A program made the position numbers and the translations under genes. 64,000 bases of DNA, taken from positions 248,001 through 312,000 of the forward strand of contig CANLEH010000002.1 of the NCBI GenBank assembly GCA_947489665.1, written 5' to 3'. This document shows positions 25,941 through 35,061 of this stretch, piece by piece. The notes below the pieces were generated by a model. The model was not told the DNA's origin. It made no database searches and was given only the letters and a program-made list of their open reading frames with translations. How positions within the stretch are numbered: position 1 is the first letter of the stretch; every line of letters starts with the position of its first letter. Origin of the DNA: an uncultured Roseicyclus sp. (GTDB lineage Bacteria > Pseudomonadota > Alphaproteobacteria > Rhodobacterales > Rhodobacteraceae).

Positions 25941-27164
25941 ATGGCATTTTGGATCGCCGCCACGTTGATCTGCCTCGTTGTGGCGGCCCTAGTGATCATG
26001 GCATCGCGCAGGTCCGGCCCGGCGGAGGCGCCCAAGGCCGCCTACGATCTCCAAGTGTACCGGGATCAACTGCACGAGGTCGAACGCGACGTCGCCCGCG
26101 GCACCCTGACCGAGGAGGAGGCGACGCGCGCCAGGACAGAGGTCAGCCGACGCATCCTGGACGCAGATCGTGCGTTGCAAGCCGAGCAGGCGCGGACCAC
26201 CGATGGCAAGGGATCCCTCCTCATTATTGTTGGGCTTCTGGTAGCATTCGCGATCTCTGGGTGGACCTATTGGCAGATCGGCGCGCCGGGATACCCGGAC
26301 CTGCCATTGCAAGGCCGTATCGCCCTGATCGAAGACGCGCGCGAGAACCGGCCCGATCAAGCCACCGCAGAAGAGCAGGCCCCTGACCGCCCGGAACGCG
26401 CGGTCGACCCCGAGCGTGTGGCACAGGTGGAACAGCTTCGCACCATTCTTGAACAGCGCCCCGATGACACGCGCGGGCTGGAGCTGCTGGCCGCGAACGA
26501 GGCGATGCTTGGCAATTTCCGTGCGGCGCGCAACGCACAGGGCCGGTTGTTGAGCCTGCTTGAGGATGATGCCACAGGCCGCCACTGGATCGACTATGCC
26601 GAAATGCTGATCTTTGCGGCAGGCGGCTATGTTTCGCCCGAGGCCGAAGATGCGCTGGTGCGCGGGCTGGCGTTAGAGCCGCGTGACGGTACGGGCCGCT
26701 ATTTCGCGGGCCAGATGTACGCTCAACAGGGCCGCCCCGATCTGGCGCTGCCCATCTGGGTGAACCTGTTGCGCGAAAGCCGCCCCGAAGCCCCTTGGGT
26801 CAACGCCATCGAGGCGCAGATCGGAGAGGTCGCGTTTGCGGCAGGCGTCGAGTTGGACCCCGCAATGCTGCAAAACGCGGCCCCGGTTGATGTAGCGGCG
26901 ATGGAAGGCCTTAGCGCCGATGAACAGGCGGAAATGATCGAAACCATGGTGGCAGGCCTTGCCGACCGCCTAGCGACCGAAGGCGGCACGCCGCAGGATT
27001 GGGCTCAGCTGATCACGGCCTATGGTGTGCTTGGCCGCTCTAACGCCGCGCAGATCGTCCATGACGATGCGCAAGCCACGTTTGCGGAATTCCCCGAAGC
27101 GCTTGAGATCATTGATGAAGCCTTCCGCGCCGCCATGGCCCGCGCCGGGGGAGCAGCGGAGTGA
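25941..27164 (+). CDS. ccmI: cytochrome c biogenesis protein CcmI
   Basis: This 407-residue membrane protein has two N-terminal helices (AFWIAATLICLVVAALVIMA, then LLIIVGLLVAFAISGWTYW near residue 95). Between them is the conserved YDLQVYRDQLHEVERDVARG segment and beyond them a periplasmic TPR domain. CcmI binds apocytochrome c and hands it to the CcmF/CcmH heme lyase. Those genes lie 26 kb away at 53.1-55.5 kb, so the system is split. The start is ATG 25941, not the in-frame codon nine bases upstream. The stop overlaps the GTG of ruvX. Confidence 0.92.
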   Translation: MAFWIAATLICLVVAALVIMASRRSGPAEAPKAAYDLQVYRDQLHEVERDVARGTLTEEEATRARTEVSRRILDADRALQAEQARTTDGKGSLLIIVGLLVAFAISGWTYWQIGAPGYPDLPLQGRIALIEDARENRPDQATAEEQAPDRPERAVDPERVAQVEQLRTILEQRPDDTRGLELLAANEAMLGNFRAARNAQGRLLSLLEDDATGRHWIDYAEMLIFAAGGYVSPEAEDALVRGLALEPRDGTGRYFAGQMYAQQGRPDLALPIWVNLLRESRPEAPWVNAIEAQIGEVAFAAGVELDPAMLQNAAPVDVAAMEGLSADEQAEMIETMVAGLADRLATEGGTPQDWAQLITAYGVLGRSNAAQIVHDDAQATFAEFPEALEIIDEAFRAAMARAGGAAE

Positions 27165-27646
27165 TCCACGACACGCTTGAAGCCTTCGCTGGCGCCACGC
27201 GCCCGATGTCTGGCCTTATCGGATTGGACCTCGGTACCAAGACCATTGGTGTCGCGCTATCGGACCGTCTGCTGAATTCGGCGACCGCTTTGGAGACGAT
27301 CAAACGAAAGAAGTTCACGTTGGATGCGGATCGTTTGGCGGATCTGGTCAAACAGCATGAGGTTGGCGGGATCATCCTCGGCCTGCCCCGGAACATGGAT
27401 GGCTCCGAAGGCCCGCGCGCGCAAGCCACGCGCGCCTTTGCCCTGAACCTGTCGCGTCGCCCGGATTTTGCGGACATGGCCCTGGCGTTCTGGGATGAAC
27501 GCCTCAGCACCGTTGCGGCAGAAAAGGCACTGCTTGAGGCGGATACGACCCGCAAACGTCGCGCAGAGGTGATTGATGCCGTCGCGGCGGGTTATATCTT
27601 GCAAGGCGCGCTGGATCGTTTGCGCCACATCAGGAGCGGGTCATGA
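27161..27646 (+). CDS. ruvX: Holliday junction resolvase-like RuvX (YqgF)
   Basis: This 161-residue RNase H-fold protein has the first catalytic Asp in LIGLDLGTKTIGVALSD, a Glu in FWDERLSTVAAEKALLEAD and a final Asp in VIDAVAAGYILQGAL. Family roles are pre-16S rRNA end processing and junction resolution. It starts with GTG overlapping the ccmI stop (GTGA) and ends overlapping the next ATG (ATGA), so three genes are coupled. Confidence 0.95.
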   Translation: MIHDTLEAFAGATRPMSGLIGLDLGTKTIGVALSDRLLNSATALETIKRKKFTLDADRLADLVKQHEVGGIILGLPRNMDGSEGPRAQATRAFALNLSRRPDFADMALAFWDERLSTVAAEKALLEADTTRKRRAEVIDAVAAGYILQGALDRLRHIRSGS

Positions 27647-27879
27647 GCGACGATGTCTGGAAACGGGATGAGATCGAAAGCCCCTGCGTGAAGATCTGCG
27701 TGGTCCATCCAGAGGCGCGGATTTGCACCGGTTGCTTGCGTTCCATCGACGAAATCACCCAATGGTCTCGCATGGCGCCGGACGCCCGGCGTGCTGTCAT
27801 GGACGCCCTGCCCGACCGTCGCGCCCTGATCCAAAAGCGTCGCGGTGGGCGCGCTGCGCGGATTGCGCGCAAAGGCTAA
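27643..27879 (+). CDS. DUF1289 domain-containing protein
   Basis: This 78-residue protein carries the DUF1289 cysteine pattern at C15, C19, C28 and C31 (SPCVKICVVHPEARICTGC) and then RSIDEITQWSRM. A bound metal or Fe-S cluster is likely from the four cysteines, but no function is established. The C-terminus is very basic. It ends the ccmI-ruvX operon, and its stop overlaps the convergent PhyH-like gene's stop by three bases. Confidence 0.9.
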   Translation: MSDDVWKRDEIESPCVKICVVHPEARICTGCLRSIDEITQWSRMAPDARRAVMDALPDRRALIQKRRGGRAARIARKG

Positions 27880-28655
27880 GGTCGCCCAAGCCAGTCTTCC
27901 GGGTCTTCGAAACACGGTCTGAAATAGGCAATGGCGCGCCCCTCGGGTGCGGCCTTCGCACCTTCAGACCATGGCGCGACGCCGTGGATCACATGGCGGT
28001 GCAAAAGCACGCTTTCGCCAACGGACAAAGGCACCTCGACACGCTTGCAGGTCTCAAAAACTTCCGTGCGCGCAGCCTTGTAGATGTCGGTCACGTCCTC
28101 ATCGCCCCATGCTTCAGGCGCGATGCCGGCAAATGCTTTCGCGAATGCGCCTGCGATGATCCGGTGGCTGCGCTCCCAAATCACCAACGGCGCAGCCCCC
28201 GCTTCCGCCTCAGTCAAGGCGACACCCAGAATCCAGGCATGAGCTTCGCGCAGATGCCGGCGCTTCTGTGGACCCTCAGGCAACAGCCCGTCCAAATGCG
28301 CGGCGTCCCGCATAGTTCGAAATCGGTGGGCCGCGTCGCTGTCCGTTTCGTCTTGCCGGGGATAGCCCGGATAGGTGACCGACACCTGCGCGCGGTGAAG
28401 CAGGGATATGCCAGTTGCGGCAACCGCCGCGCCGTAACCCGCCGCGCCAAAGGCAGGGCCATTGCCGACACAACCTTCGGCGTCGTTGTCGAGCGCATCG
28501 ACACCCACGAACCATGTGCCACCATGGCGCAACCAAAGTTGCCTCAAATCAGGGTCCGTAGCCGCGTTCAGCGCGGCGTCACGTGCTGCCTCGCACCATG
28601 CGTCGACCGCGGCTTCGCGCCCAAACACCTGAAAGCCAGCCTCCAACCAGCTCAA
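27876..28655 (-). CDS. phytanoyl-CoA dioxygenase-like protein
   Basis: This 259-residue protein has features of the PhyH double-stranded beta-helix. GISLLHRAQVSVTYPGYPRQ is one. A mid-protein REAHAWILGVALTEAEAGAA is followed by PLVIWERSHRII. A distal His and Arg appear in LLHRHVIHGVAPW and GRAIAYFRP. These would be Fe(II)/2-oxoglutarate ligands, but the His-x-Asp pair is not plain, so activity is uncertain. Its start overlaps the stop of the TauE-like gene (ATGA), so the two form an operon. Confidence 0.62.
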   Translation of the reverse strand: MSWLEAGFQVFGREAAVDAWCEAARDAALNAATDPDLRQLWLRHGGTWFVGVDALDNDAEGCVGNGPAFGAAGYGAAVAATGISLLHRAQVSVTYPGYPRQDETDSDAAHRFRTMRDAAHLDGLLPEGPQKRRHLREAHAWILGVALTEAEAGAAPLVIWERSHRIIAGAFAKAFAGIAPEAWGDEDVTDIYKAARTEVFETCKRVEVPLSVGESVLLHRHVIHGVAPWSEGAKAAPEGRAIAYFRPCFEDPEDWLGRP

Positions 28656-29476
28656 AGGCCGACCGCCTTGCGCAGCATGTTCAGCGCCATGAGGATGATG
28701 AAGAACGCAAATACGCGCTTCAGCAGTTTCGGGTCCAGCGCATGGGCCAGCCGAACTCCGAGTGGCGTCGTGATAAGCGTCATCGCAACCACCAATCCAA
28801 ACGCGACCAGATTGACCTGTCCAACGGTGAACGGAGGCCGGTTCGCGCCATCGCCGCTGACCAGCAGGAACCCGATCACGGAGGGCACCGCAATCAACAG
28901 GCCAAAGCCCGCTGCGGTGGCGACGGCCCGGTGAATGGGCTGATTGTAGAGCGTCATCATCGGCACCCCGAATGACCCGCCGCCGATGCCCATCAAGACC
29001 GAAAGGAACCCAAGAACCGGCGAAGACAGGGCCGTGCCAAAGGTGCCCGGCATCGCATCACCCAAGCGCCACTCCGCCCGGCCAAACGCCATGTAGAGCC
29101 CGACCAACATTCCCAAAACGCCAAAGATGATCATCAGCGCCTCATTGCGCAGCCCGCTGGCCGCCACAACGCCAAGTGCTGCCCCTATGGCAATTCCCGG
29201 CCCCCAAGCTTTCAGAATATCCCAGTCCACCGCGCCCTTCTTGTGATGCCCATGGACCGAGCGCAGAGAGGTTACCACGATGGTTGCCAATGACGTAGCA
29301 AGGCAGATCTGCATCAGCCCGTCCGGCCCATATCCCAAGCCATCAAAGGCGAAGTAGAAGGCGGGCACCAGAACGATGCCCCCACCGACCCCCAGAAGGC
29401 CCGCGATCACACCGCCCAAGGCCCCAATGGCAAGGATAAGCGCCACCATCGGCAGCAGTTCGGATAGCTCTGGCAC
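28652..29476 (-). CDS. sulfite exporter TauE/SafE family permease
   Basis: This protein of about 274 residues has roughly eight membrane segments. It starts with the TauE/SafE signature IAGLLGVGGGIVLVPAFYF and later repeats it in VLMGIGGGSFGVPMMTLYN, as expected of the internal duplication. Family members export sulfite, sulfoacetate or other organic anions. I choose the GTG at 29476 because a perfect GAGGAGG lies six bases upstream; the in-frame TTG at 29491 would put that site inside the gene. Cotranscribed with the PhyH-like gene. Confidence 0.9.
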   Translation of the reverse strand: MPELSELLPMVALILAIGALGGVIAGLLGVGGGIVLVPAFYFAFDGLGYGPDGLMQICLATSLATIVVTSLRSVHGHHKKGAVDWDILKAWGPGIAIGAALGVVAASGLRNEALMIIFGVLGMLVGLYMAFGRAEWRLGDAMPGTFGTALSSPVLGFLSVLMGIGGGSFGVPMMTLYNQPIHRAVATAAGFGLLIAVPSVIGFLLVSGDGANRPPFTVGQVNLVAFGLVVAMTLITTPLGVRLAHALDPKLLKRVFAFFIILMALNMLRKAVGL

Positions 29477-29563
29477 GGACGTCCTCCTCAAGCCCGGCGC
29501 AGAGCTAGCGCAAGGGGGCGGGACGCAAAAGACCCGGGCGGGAAAAACATCTTTGGCGGGCGA

Positions 29564-32500
29564 TTATTCCGCCGCTTGGGCGGCCGGCGCGCCGCCCGAT
29601 TGCAGGCTTGCCAGGATCTCGGCCCGACGCTGTGCGGCCCGTTCTGCGTTGGCCTCTTTCACCGGACCGAAGCCTCGGATTTGCAGCGGTAAATCTGCAA
29701 GCGCGACCAGTGCGTCCATCCGCTCAGGCGTGGCATCCGGCAACCAGAGCGTCATGTCGCGTTCATAGTCGCGGATCAGGGCACGCTCCATCTTGCGCTC
29801 CGCCGTGTGTCCAAACAGATCAAACCATGTGCCGCGCAGCACACGCATCTTGGCCAGCAGTTTGAAAGCCTGTCCCATCCACGGCCCAAACGCGCGCTTC
29901 TTCGGGCGTCCGTTCGGCTCTTTGCCGGGCAGCAAAGGCGGTGCGAGGAGGTAGGACATTTTGAAATCGCCACCAAAGGTTTCGCGGGCCTTGGCCTCGG
30001 TTTCCAAGTGCAAGCGCGCGACTTCGTATTCGTCTTTGTAGGACAGGAGCTTGTGATAGCCCTTCGCCACCGCCTCTTTCAGACGCGGATCTTCGATTTT
30101 ATCGACCAGAGCGCGATACCGCTTTGCGAGGCGCTTGCCCCCATAGGCCAGCAAATGACCCTCGCGGTAAGCGATTTTCTCGTCCAGCGTCTTGGGCAAG
30201 GCGATGACGTTGGGTGTCGTCAGGCGCTCGGCCTCCACCGGGTTTTCCACTGCCCAACGCCCCATCTCGAACGCCTGCCGGTTGGCATCCACCGCAGCAC
30301 CGTTCATTCCGATGGCCGCCGTGATCGCATCATGGCTGAGCGGGACCAGCCCCATTTGCCAGGCCGCACCGAATACCATCATGTTGGAATAGATGGAATC
30401 GCCCAACAGAACGCGCGCCAATTCGGTTGCATCAAACAGCACCAAGCGGTCTCGCAAACGCGCTTGAAGAGCGACCTCCAAGTCCTTGCCCGGAATGGTA
30501 AATTCTGTATCTAGGGTGAAATCGCCGGTGGTAATCTCATGGCTATTTACAGCGGCGCCCGTGCGCCCCGTGGCCATCTGGCCGAGCGTCTTTGCACCGC
30601 CCGTAACCACCAGGTCACCGCCGATCACCGTATCGGCCTCCCCCGCGCCCACACGGATCGCGGCAATCTCGTCGGGGCTGTTGGCCAAACGCAGATGGAT
30701 TGCGACGGCGCCACCCTTTTGGGCCAGCCCCGCCATCTCGATCATGCCGACGCCCATGCCATCTAGTTGCGCCGCCTGCGCCATCACGGCCCCAATCGTC
30801 ACAACGCCCGTGCCGCCAACGCCGGTCACCAGCACGTTGTGCGTGCCGTCAATGGCAGGCAATGCGGGTTCGGGCAGGCCGGACAGATCGACTGAAGCCG
30901 AGGCCTCTTTCTTGATGACCGCTCCTTCCAACGTGACGAAGGACGGGCAGAACCCCTTCACGCAGGAGAAATCCTTGTTGCAGGTCGATTGATCAATCGC
31001 CCGCTTTCGGCCCAACTCCGTTTCGACCGGCACGATGGACACGCAGTTCGACTGCACCCCACAATCGCCGCAGCCTTCACAGACATCGGTGTTGATGAAG
31101 ACCCGCTTGTCGATGTCTGGGAATGTCCCGCGCTTGCGACGGCGGCGTTTTTCGGCGGCGCAGGTTTGCACGTAGATGATGGCGCTGACGCCCTTTACCT
31201 TGGCCATCCGCTCTTGCACATTCATCAACTCGGCCCGTTCGAAGCGCTCCACTTCACGCGGGATGCTTGCGAAATCGACAACCTCTTTCTCATCGTAGAC
31301 AAGCGCCACATCTTCGACGCCCATGGCCCGCAGTTCATGGGCAATCCGGCCCGGCGACAGCTCGCCTTCGTTGGTCTGTCCGCCGGTCATCGCAACCGCA
31401 TCATTGAACAGGATCTTGTAGGTGATGTTCGTACCCGCCGCCAAAGCCGCGCGGATCGCCAGAATGCCGGAATGGTTGTAGGTGCCTTCACCGAGGTTCT
31501 GGAACATGTGGTCGCGCGTGGAAAACGGGGCCTCACCCACCCAGTTCACGCCCTCGCCGCCCATATGGGTGTACGCCTCGGTCTCGCGATCCATCCATTT
31601 CGCCATGAAGTGACAGCCGATGCCCGCCCCAGCGCGGGAGCCTTCGGGCACTTTCGTCGAAGAATTGTGCGGACAGCCAGAACAGAACCACGGTGTGCGC
31701 TTGGCCAGATCGGGCGCGTTGGTGGCGCGCTGTGCCTCTTCCACGCGGGCCAGGCCTGCGCGCATCCGGTCGGTCATGCAGCCTTCTTCGTCCAGAATGC
31801 GCCCCAGCTTCTGCGCGATATCTGCCGGGTCCAACGCGAAATGCTGCGGGAACAAGGTATTGCCGTGACCGTCCTTGTAACCAAAGACGCGGCGACCGCG
31901 CCGGTCGTCGAAGATCGCTTCCTTGACCTGCACCTCAATCAGCTTGCGCTTTTCTTCCACTACAACGATCAGGTCGAGCCCATCGGCCCAAGTGTTGAAC
32001 CCTTTCATATCCAGCGGCCAAACCTGCCCGATCTTGTACGTGGTGATCCCCAGGCGCTCGGCCTCAGCCTCATCAATGCCAAGGGCGGCCAGCGCCGAAA
32101 GCAGGTCGAGCCAGTTTTTACCCGCCGCCACGAAGCCGACTTTAGCACCGGGTTTGCCATGGACGCGCTTGTCGATCCCATTGGCGTGCGAGAATGCCTC
32201 TGCCGCCCATCTCTTATGTTCCAGCAAGCGCTCTTCCTGCTGGATCCAATGATCGCCCAGACGGATGTTCAACCCACCTTCTGGCATGTCGAAATCTGGC
32301 GCCACAAAGCTCAACCGGTCCGGCCGCCCGTCGACCACAGCCGTCGCCTCGACAGTGTCTTTGAGGCATTTCAACCCAACCCAGACCCCCGCAAACCGGC
32401 TCAAGGCATAGCCGTACATGCCGTAGTCAAGGATCTCCTGCACGCCGGCTGGGCTCAGCACCGGCATATGGGCATCAACCATGGCCCAATCGCTCTGGTG

Positions 32501-32968
32501 GCATACGGTTGAGGACTCGCCCGTGTGATCATCGCCCATCGCCATGATCACGCCGCCATGTTTCGATGTGCCGGCCATGTTCACGTGGCGCATCACGTCG
32601 CCGGTGCGGTCCACGCCGGGGCCTTTGCCGTACCAAAGGCCAAAGACACCGTCATACTTCCCCTCGCCCCGCAGCTCCGCCTGTTGATGGCCCCAATGGG
32701 ACGTGGCGGCGAGATCCTCGTTCAGGCCCGGGCGAAACAGGACGTCATTCTCGGCCAACCGCTTTTCATTGCGGGCCATCTGCAAATCGACCGCCCCGAG
32801 CGGTGATCCGCGATAGCCCGACACAAACCCCGCCGTGTTCAAACCAGCCAGCCGATCACGTTCTTTCTGCATCAGCATCAGACGCACCAACGCCTGCGTG
32901 CCGTTCAGCAAGACCGGGGATTTCGAAAGGTCGAACTTGTCGTCGAGCGAGACCTGCTGCACTCCCAT
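29564..32968 (-). CDS. indolepyruvate ferredoxin oxidoreductase, fused alpha-beta
   Basis: This 1134-residue fused enzyme oxidatively decarboxylates aryl- or branched-chain 2-oxo acids with thiamine diphosphate, giving acyl-CoA. The N-terminal half carries the thiamine diphosphate and pyrimidine domains (GEGTYNHSGILAIRAALAAG and YKILFNDAVAMTGGQTNEGE). A ferredoxin-like cysteine cluster follows (DVCEGCGDCGVQSNC, CNKDFSCVKGFCPSF). The gamma-type domain starts VLVTGVGGTGVVTIGAVMA. The ATG at 32968 has GGGAGG six bases upstream, so the 14-residue in-frame extension is not used. The promoter region holds a 25-bp dyad. Confidence 0.95.
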   Translation of the reverse strand: MGVQQVSLDDKFDLSKSPVLLNGTQALVRLMLMQKERDRLAGLNTAGFVSGYRGSPLGAVDLQMARNEKRLAENDVLFRPGLNEDLAATSHWGHQQAELRGEGKYDGVFGLWYGKGPGVDRTGDVMRHVNMAGTSKHGGVIMAMGDDHTGESSTVCHQSDWAMVDAHMPVLSPAGVQEILDYGMYGYALSRFAGVWVGLKCLKDTVEATAVVDGRPDRLSFVAPDFDMPEGGLNIRLGDHWIQQEERLLEHKRWAAEAFSHANGIDKRVHGKPGAKVGFVAAGKNWLDLLSALAALGIDEAEAERLGITTYKIGQVWPLDMKGFNTWADGLDLIVVVEEKRKLIEVQVKEAIFDDRRGRRVFGYKDGHGNTLFPQHFALDPADIAQKLGRILDEEGCMTDRMRAGLARVEEAQRATNAPDLAKRTPWFCSGCPHNSSTKVPEGSRAGAGIGCHFMAKWMDRETEAYTHMGGEGVNWVGEAPFSTRDHMFQNLGEGTYNHSGILAIRAALAAGTNITYKILFNDAVAMTGGQTNEGELSPGRIAHELRAMGVEDVALVYDEKEVVDFASIPREVERFERAELMNVQERMAKVKGVSAIIYVQTCAAEKRRRRKRGTFPDIDKRVFINTDVCEGCGDCGVQSNCVSIVPVETELGRKRAIDQSTCNKDFSCVKGFCPSFVTLEGAVIKKEASASVDLSGLPEPALPAIDGTHNVLVTGVGGTGVVTIGAVMAQAAQLDGMGVGMIEMAGLAQKGGAVAIHLRLANSPDEIAAIRVGAGEADTVIGGDLVVTGGAKTLGQMATGRTGAAVNSHEITTGDFTLDTEFTIPGKDLEVALQARLRDRLVLFDATELARVLLGDSIYSNMMVFGAAWQMGLVPLSHDAITAAIGMNGAAVDANRQAFEMGRWAVENPVEAERLTTPNVIALPKTLDEKIAYREGHLLAYGGKRLAKRYRALVDKIEDPRLKEAVAKGYHKLLSYKDEYEVARLHLETEAKARETFGGDFKMSYLLAPPLLPGKEPNGRPKKRAFGPWMGQAFKLLAKMRVLRGTWFDLFGHTAERKMERALIRDYERDMTLWLPDATPERMDALVALADLPLQIRGFGPVKEANAERAAQRRAEILASLQSGGAPAAQAAE

Positions 32969-33010
32969 ATGGGCCTCCCGTGCTGCGTGGTGTTCATCCG
33001 TTACACGCAA

Positions 33011-33035
33011 GATAGGTCACAAAAGCTGACCTGTC
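33011..33035. promoter_or_regulatory. 25-bp operator-like dyad upstream of indolepyruvate oxidoreductase
   Basis: GATAGGTCA and TGACCTGTC flank a seven-base spacer, with eight of nine arm positions symmetrical. It lies 43 bases from the oxidoreductase start on one side and 75 bases from the EamA gene on the other. Lrp/AsnC-type control is a guess from the pathway only. Confidence 0.5.
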
Positions 33036-33109
33036 TATAAAAACAATCGTGAGGGATTGCATGCGCCCCACGATCTGCACACAGTCCGCCGGGTAAGCAC
33101 AGGCTTTCC

Positions 33110-33961
33110 ATGACACTTCTTGGCTTCTTCCTCGTCCTTGCGGCTGCGTTTGCGCATGCCACCTGGAATTTCCTCGTCAAACGCTTGAACGGCGGGCCAG
33201 AGTTGATTTGGCTGTTCGGGACCGTCTCCCTCCCGATTTTCGGCCCTTTCGCCATCTACCTGGCCCTCACGTTCGACGGTTGGAATTGGCTTGTTGTTGC
33301 AGCGCTTGTCGGCAGCGCCGCTTTGCACCTTGTCTACTTCCTTTTGCTGCAAGCAGGATATCGCGCGGGCGATCTTTCGGTGATCTACCCGACTGCGCGC
33401 GCAACCGGGCCCGTCTTGTCCTCGATCCTTGCGCTTTTCCTTCTCGGTCAGGCGCTTCCGACCCAGGCCGCCATTGGGGGGGCCATCATCGTCTTCGGCG
33501 TCGCCATGCTGACCTTTGGTCCCAAAGGAAGCACGCGCCCACTGAAATCGCTGGCCTATGGTCTGGGCGTCGGACTTCTGATCGGCAGCTACACGGTGTG
33601 GGATGCTTGGGGCGTCTCGGTCCTGCTGATCCCGCCGGTTGTGATGGATTACGCAACAGCACTCTCTCGCTCCATCGTGCTGCTGCCCTACGCAGTGAAA
33701 CGATGGGACAATGTCTGTGCGCTCTGGCGCGATCACCGGATCGAGGTTCTGGCAATTGCAGTGTTCAGCGGCCTTGCCTACATCCTTGTGCTCTACGCCC
33801 TGACCTTCACCCCCGTGATCTATGTCGCCCCGTTGCGCGAGGTCTCGGTCCTGATCGCAGTGCTGCTCGGCTCTATCGTGCTGGGTGAAGGGCAACTTGC
33901 CCGAAGATTGATCTGGGCGAGCGTTATTCTGGCAGGGGTCAGCATTCTGGCGACCAGCTGA
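33110..33961 (+). CDS. EamA/DMT superfamily transporter
   Basis: This 283-residue integral membrane protein has about ten hydrophobic segments and the two-repeat EamA layout. It begins LGFFLVLAAAFAHATWNFLVKR. The ends of both halves show the family pattern (YPTARATGPVLSSILALFLLG and YVAPLREVSVLIAVLLGSIV). These carriers export amino acids or metabolites, and the substrate is unknown. It is divergent from the indolepyruvate oxidoreductase gene across a 141-bp spacer. Confidence 0.88.
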   Translation: MTLLGFFLVLAAAFAHATWNFLVKRLNGGPELIWLFGTVSLPIFGPFAIYLALTFDGWNWLVVAALVGSAALHLVYFLLLQAGYRAGDLSVIYPTARATGPVLSSILALFLLGQALPTQAAIGGAIIVFGVAMLTFGPKGSTRPLKSLAYGLGVGLLIGSYTVWDAWGVSVLLIPPVVMDYATALSRSIVLLPYAVKRWDNVCALWRDHRIEVLAIAVFSGLAYILVLYALTFTPVIYVAPLREVSVLIAVLLGSIVLGEGQLARRLIWASVILAGVSILATS

Positions 33962-34031
33962 CAGAAAACTTTTGCATACAGCCGCATGCGTTCTTAGGTT
34001 GGCCGCTCAAAACGCGCGAATGGGTGACGGA

Positions 34032-34946
34032 ATGGATTGGGACAAACTGCGCATTTTCCATGCGGTCGCCTCTGCGGGGTCGTTGACCCATGCCGGTGAC
34101 ACGCTGCACCTCAGCCAATCCGCCGTCTCCCGCCAGATCCGCGCGCTTGAGGAAGGGCTCAACACCACCCTCTTCCACCGCCATGCTCGCGGTCTGATCC
34201 TGACGGAACAGGGGGAGCTTTTGTTTGACGCCACCCGCGCCATGACAAAGCGGCTTGATGCCGCCTCGGCGCGTATCCGCGACAGCGAAGAGGAAGTGTT
34301 CGGCGAGCTGCGTGTCACAACGACAATTGGCTTCGGCTCGCTATGGCTGGCGCCACGCCTGCCCGCCCTCTACGAGAAATACCCGGACCTCAAGATCGAC
34401 CTCATGCTGGAGGAGCGTCTGCTGGACCTGCCCATGCGAGAGGCCGATGTTGCCATTCGCATGAAGGAACCATCACAGGCCGACCTGATCCGTCGTCGCC
34501 TGATGACCATCAACATGCGCCTGTTCGCGACACCGTCTTACATCGAAGCGAACGGAATGCCTGAAACGGTTGAAGATCTGGGCAATCACCGGCTGATTTC
34601 GCAAAACGCCTCCGCTGCTCAAGTCAGCGCCGGTGCGCTTCTGGTGCGTGAGCTCTTGAGCTATGATGTTGGCTCAACGCTTAGCGTGAATAACTACTTC
34701 GGTGTGCTACAGGCCGTGATCCACGACCTTGGCATCGGGGTACTGCCCGACTATCTGACGCAGGATTTTCCAGACATTGTGCGTGTCTTGCCCGAGGTCG
34801 AATCTGCGGAAGTCCCCGTATTTCTGGCCTATCCTGAGGAATTGCGGCAATCGAGGCGGATAGAAGTATTCCGAGACTTTGTCATGGAAGAGGTGATCGC
34901 CTACCGCCGCCGCCAGCGCGAAGCAGAGGCCCATCCAACCGCCTGA
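34032..34946 (+). CDS. LysR-type transcriptional regulator
   Basis: This 304-residue regulator has the N-terminal winged helix-turn-helix WDKLRIFHAVASAGSLTHAG with recognition segment LSQSAVSRQIRALEEGL. An effector-binding domain follows, with LRVTTTIGFGSLWLAPRLPAL and DLIRRRLMTINMRLFATPSYI. The start is ATG 34032 with GGGTGACGGA just before; an ATG at 34020 is an alternative. No divergent target gene is adjacent, so targets are unknown. It is followed by a long dyad and an sRNA candidate. Confidence 0.92.
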   Translation: MDWDKLRIFHAVASAGSLTHAGDTLHLSQSAVSRQIRALEEGLNTTLFHRHARGLILTEQGELLFDATRAMTKRLDAASARIRDSEEEVFGELRVTTTIGFGSLWLAPRLPALYEKYPDLKIDLMLEERLLDLPMREADVAIRMKEPSQADLIRRRLMTINMRLFATPSYIEANGMPETVEDLGNHRLISQNASAAQVSAGALLVRELLSYDVGSTLSVNNYFGVLQAVIHDLGIGVLPDYLTQDFPDIVRVLPEVESAEVPVFLAYPEELRQSRRIEVFRDFVMEEVIAYRRRQREAEAHPTA

Positions 34947-34966
34947 TTTCCAGGCAAACTGCCCAC

Positions 34967-34996
34967 TATGTCTGTGTGCTATGCGCCACAGACATA
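34967..34996. repeat. 10-bp-arm inverted repeat after the LysR gene
   Basis: TATGTCTGTG and CACAGACATA form perfect arms around a ten-base spacer, starting 21 bases after the LysR stop. There is no T-run, so it could be an attenuator-type hairpin or an operator for the downstream sRNA candidate. Confidence 0.5.
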
Positions 34997-35061
34997 CCGG
35001 CTTTGCGCCGTCAATCCCCATTTTGCCTTGATTGAAAGCAGTCTGCCACTTACTTCATCAA

